Position numbers and translations under genes: made by a program. DNA of 64,000 nt. It comes from Pseudomonas helvetica. Lineage in GTDB: Bacteria; Pseudomonadota; Gammaproteobacteria; Pseudomonadales; Pseudomonadaceae. The stretch covers positions 964,501-1,028,500 of the forward strand of contig NZ_CP150917.1 in the NCBI RefSeq assembly GCF_039908645.1, written 5' to 3'. Under the pieces are notes generated by a model, which was not told where the DNA came from, ran no database searches, and saw only the letters and a list, made by a program, of their open reading frames with translations. Positions 46,261 through 55,687 of the stretch are shown here, piece after piece. How positions within the stretch are numbered: the first letter of the stretch is position 1; each line of letters opens with the position of its first letter.

Positions 46261-47943
46261 ATGTTGGAGACGCGCGTTATTCCGCCAGCCGAAGGCGCTT
46301 ATCAATACCCGCTGTTGATCAAGCGGCTGCTGATGTCCGGCAGCCGTTACGAGAAAACCCGCGAGATTGTCTACCGCGACCAGTTGCGCTACAGCTACCC
46401 GACCCTCATCGAGCGTGTCGCGCGGCTGGCCAACGTGCTCACGGCGGCCGGGGTCAAGGCCGGGGATACCGTGGCCGTGATGGACTGGGACAGCCATCGC
46501 TACCTCGAATGCATGTTTGCCATCCCGATGATCGGTGCGGTGATCCACACCATCAACGTGCGCCTGTCGCCCGAACAGATTCTCTACACCATGAACCACG
46601 CCGAGGACCGCTTCGTGCTGGTCAACAGTGAGTTCGTCGGGCTGTACCAGGCGCTTGCCGGGCACCTGACCACGGTCGAGAAAACCCTGCTGCTCACCGA
46701 TCTGCCGGAAAAAAACGCCGACTTGCCCAACCTGGTCGGCGAGTACGAGCAACTGCTGGCTGCCGCGAGCACCCAGTACACCTTCGAAGATTTCGATGAA
46801 AATTCGGTGGCGACCACCTTCTACACCACCGGCACCACCGGCAATCCCAAGGGCGTGTATTTCACCCATCGGCAACTGGTGCTGCACACCATGGGCGTGT
46901 CGACGATCATGGGCAGCATCGACAGCGTGCGCCTGCTGGGCACCAACGACGTGTACATGCCGATCACCCCGATGTTCCACGTGCATGCCTGGGGCTTGCC
47001 GTACGTGGCGACCATGCTGGGGCTCAAGCAGGTTTACCCCGGCCGCTACGACCCGGAATACCTGGTGGAGTTGTGGCGCAAGGAAAAGGTCAGCTTCTCC
47101 CATTGCGTGCCGACCATCCTGCAAATGGTCCTCAACGCCAAGTCCGCGCAAGGCACGGATTTCGGCGGCTGGAAAATCGTCATCGGCGGCAGCGCCCTGA
47201 ACCGCGCGCTGTACGAAGCGGCCAAGGCCAAGGGCATTCAGTTGACCGCCGCATATGGCATGTCGGAAACCGGTCCGCTGGTGTCCTGCGCTCACCTTAA
47301 CGATGAGCTGATGGCCGGCACCGAAGACGAACGCACCACGTATCGCATCAAGGCTGGCGTGCCGGGTCCCTTGGTGGAAGCGGCGATCATCGACGCTGAT
47401 GGCAACTTCCTGCCGGCCGACGGCGAGTCCCAGGGCGAACTGGTGCTGCGTGCGCCGTGGCTCACCGAAGGTTATTTCAACGAACCCGAGAAGGGCAAAG
47501 AGCTCTGGGCCGGGGGCTGGCTGCACACGGGCGACGTGGCGACCCTGGACAGCATGGGGGTGATCGACATCCGTGACCGGATCAAGGATGTGATCAAGAC
47601 CGGTGGCGAGTGGATTTCCTCCCTCGACCTCGAAGACCTGATCAGCCGCCATCCGGGGGTACGGGAAGTAGCAGTGGTCGGTATCCCTGACCCGCAATGG
47701 GGCGAGCGCCCGTTTGCCTTGCTGGTGCTCCGTGAAGGCCATGCAATAGGCGCCAGGGAACTCAAGGAACACCTCAAGCCTTTCGTCGAACTGGGGCACC
47801 TGAGCAAGTGGGCCATCCCGAGCCAGATCGCCCTTGTTACTGAAATTCCCAAGACCAGTGTCGGCAAGCTCGACAAGAAGCGTATCCGCGTCGACATCGC
47901 ACAATGGCAGGCCAGCAACAGCACCTTCCTTTCGACGCTGTAA
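46261..47943 (+). CDS. Acyl-CoA ligase, medium/long-chain fatty acid type
   Basis: The 560-residue adenylate-forming enzyme activates fatty acids to acyl-CoA. Motifs: ATP loop TFYTTGTTGNPKG (about 182-194), AAYGMSETGPL, GWLHTGDVATLD and the hinge DRIKDVIKTGGEW; catalytic Lys is near the end in KTSVGKLDKKRI. AAGGG is 6 nt before ATG 46261; an ATG at 46255 is the alternative. It resembles AlkK-type ligases. In P. putida I remember PP_0763, a medium-chain ligase, in front of the same DUF1302-DUF1329-LuxR set. That suggests a shared role with hydrophobic acids. Confidence 0.92.
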   Translation: MLETRVIPPAEGAYQYPLLIKRLLMSGSRYEKTREIVYRDQLRYSYPTLIERVARLANVLTAAGVKAGDTVAVMDWDSHRYLECMFAIPMIGAVIHTINVRLSPEQILYTMNHAEDRFVLVNSEFVGLYQALAGHLTTVEKTLLLTDLPEKNADLPNLVGEYEQLLAAASTQYTFEDFDENSVATTFYTTGTTGNPKGVYFTHRQLVLHTMGVSTIMGSIDSVRLLGTNDVYMPITPMFHVHAWGLPYVATMLGLKQVYPGRYDPEYLVELWRKEKVSFSHCVPTILQMVLNAKSAQGTDFGGWKIVIGGSALNRALYEAAKAKGIQLTAAYGMSETGPLVSCAHLNDELMAGTEDERTTYRIKAGVPGPLVEAAIIDADGNFLPADGESQGELVLRAPWLTEGYFNEPEKGKELWAGGWLHTGDVATLDSMGVIDIRDRIKDVIKTGGEWISSLDLEDLISRHPGVREVAVVGIPDPQWGERPFALLVLREGHAIGARELKEHLKPFVELGHLSKWAIPSQIALVTEIPKTSVGKLDKKRIRVDIAQWQASNSTFLSTL

Positions 47944-48279
47944 GCGTCCTTTGTCGGGCCCGAAAGGGCCCGGCAAGCCCACCAAGCAAGCGCTTGGCTT
48001 GTTTATTCAGAATTTTCAGCCATCCTTGCCAGGCCGACATCTGTCGGATTGGCAACAGGACTGTTCCAGAGTGGTGGGGGCTGCAAATCACACTTTAGAG
48101 GGATCAAGCAGTACTACCTGCTGGCTATAGTCCGCTCAAGGATTTTTAAGAACGGGGCAAACGCACAAAACGGGGCGATGCAACTTTGGATGACTTCGGG
48201 ACGACATGGGCTCCCCGTTATTCAGAGCGTTTTTAGAAGTGCTCAATGCCATAACAATAAAGCACATGGAGTAGCGTCG
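47944..48279. other. Intergenic region upstream of the DUF1302 gene
   Basis: No gene is seen in these 336 bp. AGCAG-TACTAC-CTGCT (48107-48122) is a small inverted repeat followed directly by GGCTATAGT (TATAGT 48125-48130). It could be an activator site next to a -10 box, possibly for the MalT-type regulator encoded downstream. The promoter reading is weak because no matching -35 box is present, which is common at activated promoters. Confidence 0.4.
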
Positions 48280-50169
48280 ATGACATCAATAAACCAGTTC
48301 TGGCGCCGGGCGAAACTGCCTCTGGCAGTCAGTCTCGCCTCTACGCTCGCCGGACCCGCATTCGGCGTCAGTTTCAACGTCGGTGAAATCGAAGGTCAGT
48401 TCGACTCGTCCCTCTCCCTGGGCATGAGCGTGTCTACCCAGCAACCGAACAAGAACCTGATCGGTGTCAACAACGGTGGCAAGGGCCTGTCCCAGACCTC
48501 CGATGACGGGCACTTGAACTTCAAGAGCGGGCAAGCCTTTTCGAAAATCTTCAAGGGCATCCATGACCTTGAGCTGAAATACGGCGATACCGGCGTCTTC
48601 GTGCGCGGTAAATACTGGTACGACTTCGCGCTGCAAAACCAGGACCTGGAATTCAAGAACGTCAGTAATGAGGGACGCAAGGAAGGCGCCAAGTCGTCGG
48701 GTGGGGAAATCCTCGACGCCTTCGTCTACCACAACTACTCCATTGCCGATGAGCCGGGTTCCGTGCGCTTGGGCAAACAGGTGGTCAACTGGGGTGAAAG
48801 TACCTTCATCGGCGGCGGCATCAACTCGATCAACCCGATCGACGTGTCTGCATTCCGTCGTCCCGGTGCCGAGATCAAGGAAGGCCTGATCCCGGTCAAC
48901 ATGTTCTACATCTCGCAAAGCCTGACCGAGAATCTGTCGGCTCAAGCGTTCTACCAGATCGGCTGGGACCAGACCGTTGTCGACAACTGCGGTACCTTCT
49001 TCTCGCAGCCAGACATCATTGCCAACGGTTGCACCGACAACCTGCGCGTCCTGAACAAGCGTTCGACCATCCCCGCCGTCGCCTTGGGGCCATTGGCCGC
49101 GAACGGTGTCAACGTCAACGAAGAGGGCGTGCTGGTGCGTCGCGGGCAAGACCGCGAGGCGAGTAACAGCGGCCAGTGGGGGGCGGCGTTCAAGTACATG
49201 TTCGATCCGCTGGACACCGAGTTCGGTGCCTACTTCATGAACTACCACAGCCGTGCGCCGATCTTCAGTGCCACTGGTGCTCCGCAGTCGGTCTACAACG
49301 GCGTCAAGGCATTGCCCGGTCCGTTCCAGGCCCTCGGGCCGCTGCTGGTCGCGGGTAATTCGCAGTACTTCGTCGAGTACCCGGAAGACATCCGCCTCTA
49401 TGGCCTGAGCTTCTCCACCACCCTGCCTACCGGTACGGCGTGGAGCGGTGAGATCAGCTACCGGCCGAATGCGCCGGTGCAGTTGAACTCCACCGATATC
49501 CTCTTCGCCGGTGTTCGTCCGCTGGGTGGCGCGCTGACCAACGCTTCGTTGCTCCAGGGTGTTCCAGGGGAAGACCTGCACGGCTATCGCCGCAAGGAAA
49601 TCACCCAGATCCAGACCACTTTCACGCACTTCTTCGATCAGGTCATGGGCGCCCAGCGTCTGACTGTGGTGGGTGAAGTCGGACTGACTCACGTCGGTGG
49701 CCTCGAAAGCACGTCCGATGTCCGTTATGGCCGCGATCCGGTCTTCGGCCCAGGCGAACTGCCCGCCACGGGCGGTCTGGACACCTGCTCGCAGATTCTT
49801 AACACCTCCACCATCAACGGTGCCGGGCCAGGTGCTGCGACCAACAACCGTAGCTCCAACTGCAACAACGACGGTTTCACCACCGCCAACTCCTGGGGCT
49901 ACCGCGCCCGCGCCATCTGGGAATACCCGGACGTCTTCGCCGGTGTGAACCTCAAGCCCAACGTCGCCTGGTCGCATGACGTCAGCGGTTACTCGCCAGG
50001 CCCTGGCGGCAACTTCGAGGAAGGTCGCAAAGCGGTCAGCCTGGGTCTCGATGCCGAGTACCAGAACACCTACACCGCGAGCCTCGCCTACACCAACTTC
50101 TTTGGCGGCAAGTACAGCACCGTGGATGATCGCGACTTCGTTGCGCTCAGCGTCGGCGTGAACTTCTAA
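48280..50169 (+). CDS. DUF1302-family outer-membrane protein
   Basis: The 629-residue protein has a signal peptide (KLPLAVSLASTLAGPAFG) and then alternating aromatic/polar strands, and ends in a Phe-terminal barrel-type strand (FVALSVGVNF). DUF1302 members are predicted outer-membrane beta-barrels found with DUF1329 genes and linked to hydrophobic substrates such as lipids, sterols or terpenoids; the mechanism is unknown. GGAG precedes ATG 48280. It is 28 bp upstream of the DUF1329 gene. Confidence 0.88.
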   Translation: MTSINQFWRRAKLPLAVSLASTLAGPAFGVSFNVGEIEGQFDSSLSLGMSVSTQQPNKNLIGVNNGGKGLSQTSDDGHLNFKSGQAFSKIFKGIHDLELKYGDTGVFVRGKYWYDFALQNQDLEFKNVSNEGRKEGAKSSGGEILDAFVYHNYSIADEPGSVRLGKQVVNWGESTFIGGGINSINPIDVSAFRRPGAEIKEGLIPVNMFYISQSLTENLSAQAFYQIGWDQTVVDNCGTFFSQPDIIANGCTDNLRVLNKRSTIPAVALGPLAANGVNVNEEGVLVRRGQDREASNSGQWGAAFKYMFDPLDTEFGAYFMNYHSRAPIFSATGAPQSVYNGVKALPGPFQALGPLLVAGNSQYFVEYPEDIRLYGLSFSTTLPTGTAWSGEISYRPNAPVQLNSTDILFAGVRPLGGALTNASLLQGVPGEDLHGYRRKEITQIQTTFTHFFDQVMGAQRLTVVGEVGLTHVGGLESTSDVRYGRDPVFGPGELPATGGLDTCSQILNTSTINGAGPGAATNNRSSNCNNDGFTTANSWGYRARAIWEYPDVFAGVNLKPNVAWSHDVSGYSPGPGGNFEEGRKAVSLGLDAEYQNTYTASLAYTNFFGGKYSTVDDRDFVALSVGVNF

Positions 50170-50197
50170 GCACTGCATCTTCAGGACGAACAAGAAT

Positions 50198-51562
50198 ATG
50201 AAAGTAACCAAAAGTCTGTTGCAAGCGGGTGTCCTCGGGCTTTCGCTGTTGGCAACCGCGGTCATGGCAGCAGTTCCGGCCGCTGAAGCGGACAAGTTGG
50301 GCAAGAGCCTGACGCCAATGGGCGCGGAAATGGCAGGCAATGCCGATGGCTCGATCCCGGCCTGGAAACCCATGGAGAAAAACGCCGGCAGCGTCGACAG
50401 CAAAGGCTTCCTGTCCAACCCGTATGCCAGTGAGCAACCGCTGTTCACCATCACCGCGCAAAACGTCGACAAGTACAAAGACAAACTGGCGCCGGGCCAA
50501 TACGCAATGTTCAAGCGTTACCCGGACACCTTCAAAATGCCGGTTTACCCGTCGCATCGTGGCGCGACCGTGCCGGATCAGGTGTTTGTCGCCATCAAGA
50601 AGAACGCCACCAACACCAACCTGGTGTCCGGCGGCAACGGTCTGGAAAACTTCGAAACTGCCGTGCCGTTCCCGATTCCGAAAAGCGGCGTCGAAGTCAT
50701 CTGGAACCACATCACCCGCTATCGCGGTGGCAGCGTGACCCGTCTGGTGACCCAGGCCACGCCGCAACCGAACGGTTCCTACAGCCTGGTGTACTTCCAG
50801 GACCAGTTCGTGTTCCGCGACAAGATGAAGGATTACGACCCGAAAAACCCGGGCAACATCCTGTTCTACTTCAAGCAGAAAGTGACTGCACCGGCGCGTC
50901 TGGCCGGTGGCGTGCTGCTGGTTCACGAAACCCTCGACCAGGTGAAGGAACCGCGTTCGGCGTGGGTCTACAACGCCGGTCAGCGTCGTGTGCGGCGTGC
51001 CCCGCAAGTGTCTTATGACGGGCCGGGTACGGCTGCCGATGGCCTGCGTACTTCCGATAACCTGGACATGTACAACGGTGCCCCGGATCGTTACGACTGG
51101 AAGCTCGAAGGCAAGAAAGAGATGTACATCGCCTCCGACAGCTACAAGCTAGACTCGCCTGCGCTCAAGTACGACGAAATCATCAAGGCCGGTCATATCA
51201 ACCAGGACCTGGCGCGTTACGAACTGCGTCGCGTCTGGCATGTGGTTGCGACCCTGAAGGAAGGTCAGCGCCACATTTATGCCAAGCGTGACTTCTACAT
51301 TGACGAAGACACCTGGCAAGCCGCGGTCATCGATCACTACGACGGTCGTGGTCAACTCTGGCGCGTGGCTGAGGCGCATGCCGAGAACTACTACGACCAG
51401 CAAGTGCCGTGGTATGCCCTGGAAACCCTCTATGACCTGCAGTCCGGGCGCTATCTGGCGCTGGGCATGAAGAACGAAGAGAAACGTGCGTATGACTTCG
51501 GTTTTACCGCGAGCACCAGTGATTTCACCCCGGCTGCACTGGCTCAGGACGGTGTTCGCTAA
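50198..51562 (+). CDS. DUF1329-family periplasmic/outer-membrane protein (LolA/LolB-like fold)
   Basis: The 454-residue protein has a signal peptide (LGLSLLATAVMA) and the DUF1329 start AAEADKLGKSLTPMGAEMAGN. The family is predicted to have a LolA/LolB-like half barrel, which would suit carrying a lipid-like molecule through the periplasm. It always accompanies DUF1302 proteins, as here. No catalytic motif is seen. A strong terminator follows. Confidence 0.88.
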   Translation: MKVTKSLLQAGVLGLSLLATAVMAAVPAAEADKLGKSLTPMGAEMAGNADGSIPAWKPMEKNAGSVDSKGFLSNPYASEQPLFTITAQNVDKYKDKLAPGQYAMFKRYPDTFKMPVYPSHRGATVPDQVFVAIKKNATNTNLVSGGNGLENFETAVPFPIPKSGVEVIWNHITRYRGGSVTRLVTQATPQPNGSYSLVYFQDQFVFRDKMKDYDPKNPGNILFYFKQKVTAPARLAGGVLLVHETLDQVKEPRSAWVYNAGQRRVRRAPQVSYDGPGTAADGLRTSDNLDMYNGAPDRYDWKLEGKKEMYIASDSYKLDSPALKYDEIIKAGHINQDLARYELRRVWHVVATLKEGQRHIYAKRDFYIDEDTWQAAVIDHYDGRGQLWRVAEAHAENYYDQQVPWYALETLYDLQSGRYLALGMKNEEKRAYDFGFTASTSDFTPAALAQDGVR

Positions 51563-51591
51563 CGTGTCGTAACACCGAGGCCGCATCCTCG

Positions 51592-51624
51592 AAAAACGCC
51601 CCGACTGGTTCGGGGCGTTTTTTT
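51592..51624 (+). terminator. Intrinsic terminator after the DUF1329 gene
   Basis: ACGCCCCGA (51596-51604) pairs with TCGGGGCGT (51610-51618) around a 5-nt loop and is followed by seven T residues. It separates the DUF1302-DUF1329 unit from the regulator gene. Confidence 0.92.
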
Positions 51625-51778
51625 GTCTCGAAAAAAGATCGCTGCATAACCAGCCCGGTAACTTTTGTTCGTAGTCTTTTTGTAGCCATTTGTAGCAGGA
51701 ACCTTCAATCCGCTCCGGTTTACCGCTAGTCTGCGGACATCTGCAATGCCGACAACAGCACTTAAACAAGAGTTGGCT

Positions 51779-54517
51779 ATGACTGACCTGTTCCGAATCC
51801 AAAGGCCATCCGGTGCGGCAATGCCTGTGCTGGAAGGGCGTTTTTACCGGCCCCCCTTGCCCGACAGCTATGTGCTGCGGCCTCGTCTGTGCGAGCGGCT
51901 GAGTGCCGGGTTGCAAGGGCGATTGCTGCTGGTCAGCGCGCCGGCGGGGTTCGGTAAAAGCTCATTGGCGGTGGAGTTCTGTCAGAGCCTGCCGGCGCAT
52001 TGGCAAAGTCTCTGGCTGGGGTTGAGCCCGCGCGACAATGATCCCGGGCGCTTCCTCGAACGGCTGCTTGAAGGCCTGCAAAACTATTTTCCACAGCTGG
52101 GCAGCCAGGCCCTTGGCCTGCTGAAAATGCGTCAACGCCATCAACCGTTCGCCTTCGAAGAATGGCTGGACGGGCTGCTCGATGAACTGGCCATTCACCT
52201 GTCACCGAGCGCGCCGCTGCTGCTGGTTCTGGATGACTACCATCTGGCCCAGGGCCCGGTGCTCGATCGCTGCCTGCAATTTTTCCTCAATCACTTACCC
52301 GATGGCCTGCTGGTGCTGGTGACCAGTCGCCAGCGTCCCGACTGGCACCTGGCGCGTTTGCGCCTGTCGCGGCAGTTGCTTGAACTGAGCGAACAGGACC
52401 TGCGCCTGACCCACGACGAATCCCTGACCCTGCTGGATCGACACAGCAGCTCATTGCGCGGCGAGGCGTTGGAGAATCTGATCCAGCGCAGCGAAGGCTG
52501 GGTCGCAGGGCTGCGTTTCTGGTTGCTGGCTGCCTCTGAAGCGCGCAATGGCGGCGCGTTGCCGCAGCCGCTGCACGGTGGCGAAGGCTTGATACGCGAC
52601 TACCTGCTTGAAGAAGTCATCGACTGCCTGCCCGCCGAAGTGCAGGCATTTCTATACGACACCGCACCGCAAGAGCGCTTCTGCAGCGAACTCTGCGACG
52701 CCGTGCGCGAAGCCCATGACAGCGCCGAGATCCTGCGCTTTCTGCTGTCCCATCAAGTGTTCCTGGTGCCGCTCGACGAACACGGCCATTGGTACCGTTA
52801 TCACCATCTGTTTTCCGACCTGTTGCGCAGTCGGCCGACCGCCAATGCGATGGTGCCCACCGCTAGCCTGCACTTGCGCGCCTGCCGCTGGTTCAACGCC
52901 CAGGGTCTGCTCGATGAAGCGGTGGAGCAGGCATTGCGCGCCGGGCACCTGGATGTAGCGGCGAACCTGGTGCAGAACCTTTCCGAAGAACAGCTGCTGG
53001 CCGAACAGAACGTCGGCATGCTGCTGCGCTGGAAAATGGACTTGCCCGACAGCCTGCTGATCAGCACCCCGCGACTGATCGTGCTGTACAGCTGGGCGCT
53101 GGGGCTGGCCTGCCAGCTCGATGCGGCTGAAGAATTGGCCAGCCACTTGAGTCGCTTCCTGCCGGCACCGTCGGCCACCGCGCAGAAGTCCATGCTGGCG
53201 CAGTGGCTCGCGCTCAGCGGGATCATCGCGCGTGGCCGCGGCCAGCGTGAACTGACGCTGCTGTATTGCACCGAAGCGCTGGAGAGCCTGCCGCATAAAC
53301 GCTACGGGCAGCGCTTGATGTGCCTGTCGACCTTGTCCAACCTGGCGATCGCCGACGCGGACCTGTGGCGCGCCCGGGGCTTGAACCGCGAGTCGCTGGA
53401 GCTGGCGCAACGGGTCGGCAATCCGCTGTTCGAAGCGCTGGCCCATTACGACCGCGCACGGGTGCTGCAAGCGCGCGGGGAAATTCTCCGTTCGCTGGAT
53501 GAAGTGCATCAGGGCCAGCAACGTTTGCAGGGTTTATCGCCGCAGCGGCTGTATGCGATTCGCGCACGTCTGACCTTGTACGAAGGTTTTCTGCTGACCC
53601 TGCGCCTGCAGCCCGAAGCCGGGCTGGCGCGTTTGCGGACAGGGCTGAACGAAGCGCGGGCCTGTCGCGATATCAGCGTGCTGATCGGTCATTGCGTGAT
53701 CGCCAAGCTGGAAGGCTGCAATGGCGAGTTCGCCCGGGCGTTTGCCGAACTGGCCGAGGCTGAACGGCTGATGCACATCTGGGACGTGCCGCCGATTTAC
53801 TACCTGGCGATGATCACGCTGGTGAAATGCGAGCTGTGGCTGGCTCAGGGCCGCACCGATCTGGCCGAAGCCTGGTTGGCGCGATTGGGTCAAACCTACA
53901 ATGGCGAGCAAGCTGCGGCACCGCCAGAGTTTCATCCACAAATGCCGCTGCACATCGAACTGCAACAGGCGCTGCTGGAGTCCATCCAAGGGCAGCCGAT
54001 GCTGGCGGAAGGGCGTTTGAACGCATTGCTGGAACATGGGCAGAAGACCGGAAGGCAGATGCTCAGCGTGATGGCGTTGAATCAGAAGGTCGCGCTGTTG
54101 CTGAACAATGGCCGTGAACCTGAAGCGCGTCAGGCGTTGGGGCTGGCCTTCGAGGCGGCGGCCGGTGGTGTCCTGCAACCTTTTGGTGAGTTATTGCGCG
54201 ATCACCCGGACTGGTTGCGTGAGCAACTGGCGCAGTGTCCGACCGGTGCACTGCGTGAGAGCCTGATCGAGCGCTTACCCCAAGCCACTGCCCGCGAGAC
54301 GGTTGAGTTGCAGCACCCCGGTGAAGCACTCAGCGCCCGCGAACAGGCAGTCCTGCAATTGATCGCCCAAGGCTGCTCGAACCAGGAAATCAGCGATCAG
54401 CTGTTCATCTCGCTGCACACCGTCAAAACCCACGCCAGCCACATCAACGGCAAACTCGGTGTCGAACGCCGTACCCAGGCCGTGGCTCGGGCCAAGGAAC
54501 TGGGCTTGTTGGCGTAA
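51779..54517 (+). CDS. MalT-type LuxR-family ATP-dependent transcriptional activator
   Basis: The 912-residue regulator has an N-terminal STAND NTPase module with Walker A SAPAGFGKSSLAVEF (about 55-69) and LLVLDDYHLAQGP as Walker B. A long helical TPR-like sensor region follows. The C-terminal LuxR helix-turn-helix is LSAREQAVLQLIAQGCSNQEISDQLFISLHTVKTH, key residues SNQEISDQLFISLHTVKTH (20-residue limit respected by position: about 860-895). MalT-type proteins become active when ATP and an inducer are bound. Its place behind DUF1302-DUF1329 and the acyl-CoA ligase suggests it activates them. I use ATG 51779, preceded by AAGAG. Confidence 0.9.
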   Translation: MTDLFRIQRPSGAAMPVLEGRFYRPPLPDSYVLRPRLCERLSAGLQGRLLLVSAPAGFGKSSLAVEFCQSLPAHWQSLWLGLSPRDNDPGRFLERLLEGLQNYFPQLGSQALGLLKMRQRHQPFAFEEWLDGLLDELAIHLSPSAPLLLVLDDYHLAQGPVLDRCLQFFLNHLPDGLLVLVTSRQRPDWHLARLRLSRQLLELSEQDLRLTHDESLTLLDRHSSSLRGEALENLIQRSEGWVAGLRFWLLAASEARNGGALPQPLHGGEGLIRDYLLEEVIDCLPAEVQAFLYDTAPQERFCSELCDAVREAHDSAEILRFLLSHQVFLVPLDEHGHWYRYHHLFSDLLRSRPTANAMVPTASLHLRACRWFNAQGLLDEAVEQALRAGHLDVAANLVQNLSEEQLLAEQNVGMLLRWKMDLPDSLLISTPRLIVLYSWALGLACQLDAAEELASHLSRFLPAPSATAQKSMLAQWLALSGIIARGRGQRELTLLYCTEALESLPHKRYGQRLMCLSTLSNLAIADADLWRARGLNRESLELAQRVGNPLFEALAHYDRARVLQARGEILRSLDEVHQGQQRLQGLSPQRLYAIRARLTLYEGFLLTLRLQPEAGLARLRTGLNEARACRDISVLIGHCVIAKLEGCNGEFARAFAELAEAERLMHIWDVPPIYYLAMITLVKCELWLAQGRTDLAEAWLARLGQTYNGEQAAAPPEFHPQMPLHIELQQALLESIQGQPMLAEGRLNALLEHGQKTGRQMLSVMALNQKVALLLNNGREPEARQALGLAFEAAAGGVLQPFGELLRDHPDWLREQLAQCPTGALRESLIERLPQATARETVELQHPGEALSAREQAVLQLIAQGCSNQEISDQLFISLHTVKTHASHINGKLGVERRTQAVARAKELGLLA

Positions 54518-54527
54518 CGTCCAGCGA

Positions 54528-55442
54528 TCAGGGGCGGGCCTTGGCGGTCAGCTGCTCGCGGCAATAATCGGCAAACAACTGCGCCGGTTTGGTCAGTTGC
54601 CCGCGTTTGAGCCAGGCCGCCACCAACCCCGAACCGGTGACGTCTTCGACAATGTCGACGCAGACCACTTTCTGCCCGTCATAGGTGCATTCCGAATGCG
54701 GTCGGGTGACCAGAATTGAAAAGCCGAAACCCTGGCCAACCATCCCGCGCACCATCTCGATCGACGGCGAGCTGAAAGCAATTCTGGGCGTCAGTCCGAG
54801 CTCTTCAAACAAACTGACGAAGTAGGTCCGGCTCGGCTGCACGTCGAGCAGAATCATCGGCTCCAGGCACAAGTCACGCAGGGACACTTGTGCTTGCTGG
54901 GCAAACCGATGATCGGCCGGCAGCAGCGCGTAAGGCCGTTGCGCCGGCATCAGGGGTTCGGTTTCGATGGTGGCGTCCAGGTCGTGCTCGTAAAGGATCG
55001 CCAGATCGAAAGCGCCCGAGGTCAGGTTCTGTACCAGCTCTTGCTGCTCGCCGTCACGGATGCGGATTTCCACCCCCGGATACAGCGCCGAGAACCCGGC
55101 AATCAATTGCGGCAGGTACAACGGCGCGACGGTTTCGAAGCAGCCGATATCGATCTGCCCGGACACCACGTCGTTGTCGGCCAGGGCGTTCTGTTCGAAC
55201 TCCTTGGCCATGCGCAGCAGTTCCTGAGCCTTGCGGTAGAAGCGTGCGCCACTGGGTGTCAGGGAAACGCCCTGGGCGTGGTGACGAATCAGCAACTGCA
55301 CGCCAAAGCTGTTTTCCAGACCCTTGATCGCCGTGGAAATCGACGGCTGGGCGATGTACAGCTTCCGCGAAGCCTCGGCGACGCTGCCGCACTCGACGGT
55401 GGTAATGAAGTACTTCAATTGACGCAGATTGTAGGCAGCCAC
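54528..55442 (-). CDS. LysR-family transcriptional regulator
   Basis: The 304-residue protein starts with GTG at 55442 (VAAYNLRQLKYFITTVECGS), preceded by GAGG at good spacing. The helix-turn-helix is GSVAEASRKLYIAQPSISTAI, spanning about residues 19-39. The effector domain follows (IDIGCFETVAPLYLPQLIAGF). A longer frame to 55613 has no family sequence. It is divergent from the aldehyde dehydrogenase gene across 245 bp and probably controls that gene and the next ones. Confidence 0.92.
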   Translation of the reverse strand: MAAYNLRQLKYFITTVECGSVAEASRKLYIAQPSISTAIKGLENSFGVQLLIRHHAQGVSLTPSGARFYRKAQELLRMAKEFEQNALADNDVVSGQIDIGCFETVAPLYLPQLIAGFSALYPGVEIRIRDGEQQELVQNLTSGAFDLAILYEHDLDATIETEPLMPAQRPYALLPADHRFAQQAQVSLRDLCLEPMILLDVQPSRTYFVSLFEELGLTPRIAFSSPSIEMVRGMVGQGFGFSILVTRPHSECTYDGQKVVCVDIVEDVTGSGLVAAWLKRGQLTKPAQLFADYCREQLTAKARP

Positions 55443-55687
55443 AGCAAACCTCGGGGTGGATGGATTCGACGCCAGTCTTGACCGTTGAACCCAAGCAATT
55501 TGCGCACCGCCCTTATCCACTGGGGCGACGGTTTTGTTGTGCTTGAACAATAACCACATGGCGCGCACGCGGGGAGTTTGGCTGCCCAGTTTTTTCATGG
55601 CCTGCGACCACATATTTACTATTTTTCCCCTGCCGCCGCCTGAGCCACCATCGATCGCACACTAAAAAGTCCAAGGAGCATCCGAAC

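Noticed and set aside
46243..47985. A 580-codon reverse frame opposite the acyl-CoA ligase
   Set aside because: The forward frame has all adenylate-forming enzyme motifs. The reverse text is His/Gln/Arg-rich filler typical of antisense reading.
48286..50514. A 742-codon reverse frame opposite the DUF1302 gene
   Set aside because: It is a shadow of a GC-rich gene. The forward frame has a signal peptide, a ribosome-binding site and family sequence; the reverse has none.
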